Of a stretch of 64,000 bases of DNA, positions 60,601-64,000 are shown piece by piece. Positions within the stretch are counted from its first letter, which is position 1; each line of letters starts with the position of its first letter. The translations under genes were made by a program, and so were the position numbers. The stretch is from Hyposmocoma kahamanoa (lineage: Eukaryota; Arthropoda; Insecta; Lepidoptera; Cosmopterigidae). The notes below the pieces were generated by a model that ran no database searches, had not been told where the DNA came from, and worked only from the letters and a program-made list of their open reading frames with translations. The stretch lies in assembly GCF_003589595.1 (NCBI RefSeq), contig NW_020654422.1:9036742-9100741 (forward strand), given 5' to 3'.

Positions 60601-61267
60601 GAAAACTGTTTAGTTATAAAGAAGGCTTTTACGCTGATGGTCGTTTATGTTTACCCGATCATGGTCGCCGAAATTACGACACCTCCTGTGGATTTAATGA
60701 TAGTGAACCAATTTAACAACTCGGTTTAGCGCTGGGTCTCTTATCAAGTATGTTATGGTCTCCTAATCCGGTCCTTGATAATATCGTAAGCCAGAAGTGG
60801 TATTGTAAGCGAAACTAGTTTCACAGGCGATAGCACGTACTCTTGGTATAACACTCAATAGAGAAAATACATGAAGGCGAAACACTCGTGTACTCTACAG
60901 AGGAACGATTCGCGTGTATAGAACTTGGAATTTTAAACCTTAACATGACAGCTTAAGAATAAAGTCTGTGCGTTAAATGTGGGTATTTAAGTCGTTTTTG
61001 AGTGCATTATTGGCGTTTAAAGTCACGCATGGGCAAGAGAGGTGTCGTTGGGGCAATTATCGCAATTGGCTCGTTGGATTCACCACTTTTAAGACGCCCA
61101 GCGCATTCCGCAATACATATACATTGTACACGTCTCATTAGGCGAGCTACACTATGGTACAGTGTCATTAATCAAAATCAAACCTTTTATTAGTACACCA
61201 CATACAAGTTTTTTTAACGTACATATATAACTGTAAATATGTATGATAATAATATTTATGATAGATT
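57649..61267. other. Presumed eyg intron or upstream DNA, nothing recognised
   Basis: No supportable exon. 57,780-58,130 is GC-richer, with overlapping minus-strand frames (up to 112 codons) but no recognisable domain; it could be a conserved non-coding element. 59,410-59,480 and 60,160-60,260 are similar small blocks. Confidence 0.4.
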
Positions 61268-61514
61268 AAGTAGCAGTAGAGCTTCTTGTGAAATAGTTCG
61301 TCTAGTACTGCCTCCTCACCTACTCCTGCCGCCAAGCACCAACAGGCACATCGGGCTTTTTAACTTATGCCTCAGGGTGAAGGGCGCAGTGGCAGTGCCC
61401 CTCAGATCTTTGCAATTAAAGCTTTGAGTGGCGCTGCAATTGTTAGGGACGGACGTGTTGCTTACCATCAGTCGCACGACTTGCCCCATCACTTGGCAAC
61501 ATAAGAAAAAAGAA
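61268..61514 (+). repeat. Family E repeat copy, internally deleted
   Basis: AGAGCTTCTTGTGAAATAG then TTCGTCTAGTACTGCC, the centre shortened, CAACAGGCACATCGGGCTTT, CAGATCTTTGCAATTAAAGC and CGCACGACTTGCCCCATCAC, with an A-rich end. Confidence 0.8.
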
Positions 61515-61839
61515 ACTTATAAGTCATGTCTTCGCGTGGAAGTACAAAAAAAAGCGTGCGTGTAGTAGTGTACATAATGTATTTACTAAAGCGTGTCATA
61601 AAATTGTCGGCTATCTATTACATAAAAAACGGTAGCTGATATTTCGTTTGCTTGCACATAAGCCTTAAATCCAATACATCCTCTCAAGTTACGACACATC
61701 CGCTACACGTAAGCCATTTGACTATTAGACCATAATTCGGGGTTGCACTTCAATGGCTTTACCTTCTGACCCCCCAAAAGTGTTTGACATGAAATACCTA
61801 AAGCTCACTACGCAAATCCCATAATTGGATATGTCGTCG

Positions 61840-62170
61840 CTGCGTAAGCGACCGTCAGAGGTGTCGACCTTGTTCGACGGTATTTAACTTGTTAGACGGC
61901 GTTTCAAGAAACTTCCTTATATTCTCTACGCGTCCACCTCGAAGGTGGTGGCTGAAAATCAGTGCTTTGCTTTAAGAAAAATTTCGCACTGAGCCATGAC
62001 CTACTTGGCTTACTAAAGCACGCGTAAAGTGCTGATCATTAGGTTAACGTTTTGTATTTTAATTAAAACCTTTAATTTTAATTTCACTGTATTTCGCTTT
62101 TAATTATTTATTATAATATAATGTTGTATACGATGCAAACCAATAAACGTTTTATCGATCTATTTATCTA
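61840..62170 (+). repeat. Possible LINE 3' UTR
   Basis: A moderately GC-rich stretch ends in CAAACCAATAAACGTTTTAT followed by a TCTATTTATCTA tail, the look of an insect LINE 3' terminus. No coding part can be read. Confidence 0.3.
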
Positions 62171-62251
62171 CATACATATAGTTGTAACTATCGTAAACAC
62201 CAGAAATCCATTATTGCATGTAACGGCCTCTGCTTGAAAGGCAATAGGCAA

Positions 62252-62301
62252 TTTTAAAGTAGTGATTTTTACAACCATTAGTAAAAATCACTACTTTAAA
62301 A
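62252..62301. repeat. Perfect 21-bp inverted repeat, 8-nt loop
   Basis: 62,252-62,272 (starts TTTTAAAGTAGTGATTTT) is exactly complementary to 62,281-62,301. AT-rich arms, no ORF, no obvious flanking duplication. Confidence 0.82.
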
Positions 62302-63284
62302 CTAAGTTTAATAAAATCCTTTTTATATTTATAACCTTGCGGAAAGCGTCTGCATTTTACGACTATTATAAACTAGATCAAACATACAACAAACAAAATG
62401 CTCCTCTTGGTGGAACGCGATTCATCGATTATTATAATAATGTAATAGTAGTGTACAATCGGATGATCAGAAGCGAGGAGTTGTATAAAATGTGCGCGCA
62501 CGCAACACGGGCCTGTAACGTGAGTCGTGCACCGGTATTACGCAGCGCGCCCACCAACGTTTTATAATAAACCCTATATGTACGATAATTGTTGTTGGGT
62601 TACTCTGAATAGGCTTACTTACTTTACAGTATTATTATTTATCGGTTGTAATTTCGGATTCTTTCAAATGTATTGTTATCTAATAGACAAGTTATTTCAA
62701 CTCCTACATTTTATTTAATTGTCTTGATTTCCTCATTTCTTATTTGCTCTATCTAGTTCTACTAACGAAGTAATTAAATTATTAATATAGTGTTTTCCCA
62801 CTACCCCTTTTATACCCTTTCAAAAAATTGTGACGTCTAAAGAAATGCAATTTGTCGAAATTATTTGTTGAAAATTGTACTAATTGATCATGTGCAAAAG
62901 TTTCAAATTTATTTTTTTAAACTTTGATGATTTTGTGCAGCTTAGCCTCCTAAGGTCATTACATGTGAAGTGATTATATTAGTCCCACGATCACGTAAAC
63001 GCAAAGTGTACATTGTAACAAAAATATTGCATTCAAATTTAGCACTCTGTATTCTACATGACCATATCTAAATAATAAAATATGTATTTCACACAAATCT
63101 GAGGGCATACTTGCTTGGGCCTGAAGCATGTTACGTTTAATACATTTTAATGTACATTGGGGGCTTAGCGCTTTTTCCATTGTCGTTTGCCGGACCGCCT
63201 TACAATGTTTTCCCTTAGTGGAATGTACTGCATTAGGCGCGTCCACAAAACAAGTATAGGTACTTGCAAAACCTTGAAGGAAAT
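62302..63284. other. Intergenic or intronic, nothing recognised
   Basis: AT-rich. The 101-codon frame at 62,262-62,567 overlaps the hairpin and has no recognisable domain. Confidence 0.4.
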
Positions 63285-63905
63285 TAAATGAAATGATTTT
63301 ATTTGCATATGGTTAAATATAAGTTTACAAAGAAGTTATTAATTAGTGCAACATATCTTACCGTCGGCATCAGCATGCAAAAATTTTAACTTACATTAAA
63401 CAAATATATAGTTCTGAATATGTACTATAAGTGCTATAAGTTTATTGGGTATATTCAAATAATCCTTTAAGATTATAATAACTAATTTTCTAAAAGCAAT
63501 TTCTGTAATTTCCAGCACATTCGATTTTTCGACAATTCTTTCAAATCATTCGGTATTTTATTAAATATGTTATTACCCATGCTATAAAAATTTCTTTGGA
63601 ATAGTACAGTAAAAGGACAATAGTCTGGCACTAGTCTACCTGGTTTCCTTGTACTTCTCGGATTGATTAAAGAGGTCTGGTCTTTGTTGTAAAATATACA
63701 TACTTGCTACAGTTAATATTCCCAGCTTACGAAAAATAGCCTTGCAGCTAAACAAAGACTAAGGCCACAGATCGCTCGTATACATTTCTGTTGTGCTAAG
63801 CAAACTTCATCAATTGTTGCAATGCTACCCCAAACTATGATTCCATAATGAGTAATTGATGCTGTATAACCATAATAAGCAGACAAAACCACTTCCTGAA
63901 ATATT
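63285..63905 (-). pseudogene. Jockey/CR1-like LINE ORF2 C-terminus and 3' UTR, minus strand
   Basis: The minus strand reads VVLSAYYGYTASITHYGIIV then WGSIATIDEVCLAQQKCIRA, the conserved segment after the RT thumb (…Y-G-x-x-x-W-G…Q-K-x-x-I-R-A-I). After frameshifts come RKLGILTVASMYI and YSMGNNIFNKIPNDLKEL. The order fits a jockey-like C-terminus. At least two frameshifts and stops mark it as dead. The end near 63,285 has AAATAAAATCATTTCATTT, a polyadenylation-like tail. It is 5'-truncated near 63,905, or the upstream sequence has decayed. Confidence 0.82.
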
Positions 63906-64000
63906 TAGACAGCCTACTTAGTACATATACAAATTTATTAATTATATTACATAGACTATAAATATGACTATCATGTCATTAGAAATAATAAATGTAACAT

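Noticed and set aside
1..64000. CRISPR array or bacterial operon
   Set aside because: No regularly spaced direct repeats with unique spacers. Gene structure with introns, SINEs and polyadenylation signals is eukaryotic.

Overview
The window looks like nuclear DNA from a moth or butterfly (Lepidoptera). The evidence is the AT-rich composition, spliced genes with short introns, many tRNA-headed SINEs of lepidopteran type, decayed non-LTR retrotransposons, and a mariner element. This placement is inferred from repeat style and protein resemblance only. Only three protein-coding units can be supported as intact or likely functional. I see no rRNA or tRNA gene, no CRISPR array and no bacterial-type operon.

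Layout: (1) 1-9.2 kb holds decayed LINE 3' portions (jockey-like reverse transcriptase at 6-981, a second jockey-type C-terminus at 1308-1950, others at 6115-6450, 7660-7780 and 8270-9140). They surround one complete mariner element at 4188-5465, with an uninterrupted 339-residue transposase, matching terminal inverted repeats and TA target sites. (2) 9-40 kb is gene-poor, with SINE copies, microsatellites, fold-back hairpins, a 131-bp tandem repeat with TTAGG-like segments (34.2-34.5 kb), and many copies of a ~290-bp dispersed repeat. (3) 40,267-42,042 is an intronless 591-codon gene resembling CFAP99, a cilia/flagella-associated protein. It is followed by a dense cluster of repeats (42.2-45 kb). 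(4) 51,718-53,021, minus strand, holds the last three coding exons of an eyegone/twin-of-eyegone Pax gene: the end of the RED half of the paired domain, a paired-type homeodomain split by an intron after residue 46, and the C-terminal tail. Its 5' exons were not found in the window; they probably lie beyond 64,000, so 53-64 kb is probably intron sequence, perhaps with regulatory DNA. (5) 57-64 kb adds further repeat copies and a minus-strand LINE relic at the right edge.

The genes form no pathway: a developmental transcription factor, an axonemal gene and selfish DNA lie side by side. I found no convincing undescribed system. The best leads are the intact mariner, the clustered ~290-bp repeat family, several perfect or near-perfect fold-back sequences, and a degenerate peptide repeat in the Eyg tail.
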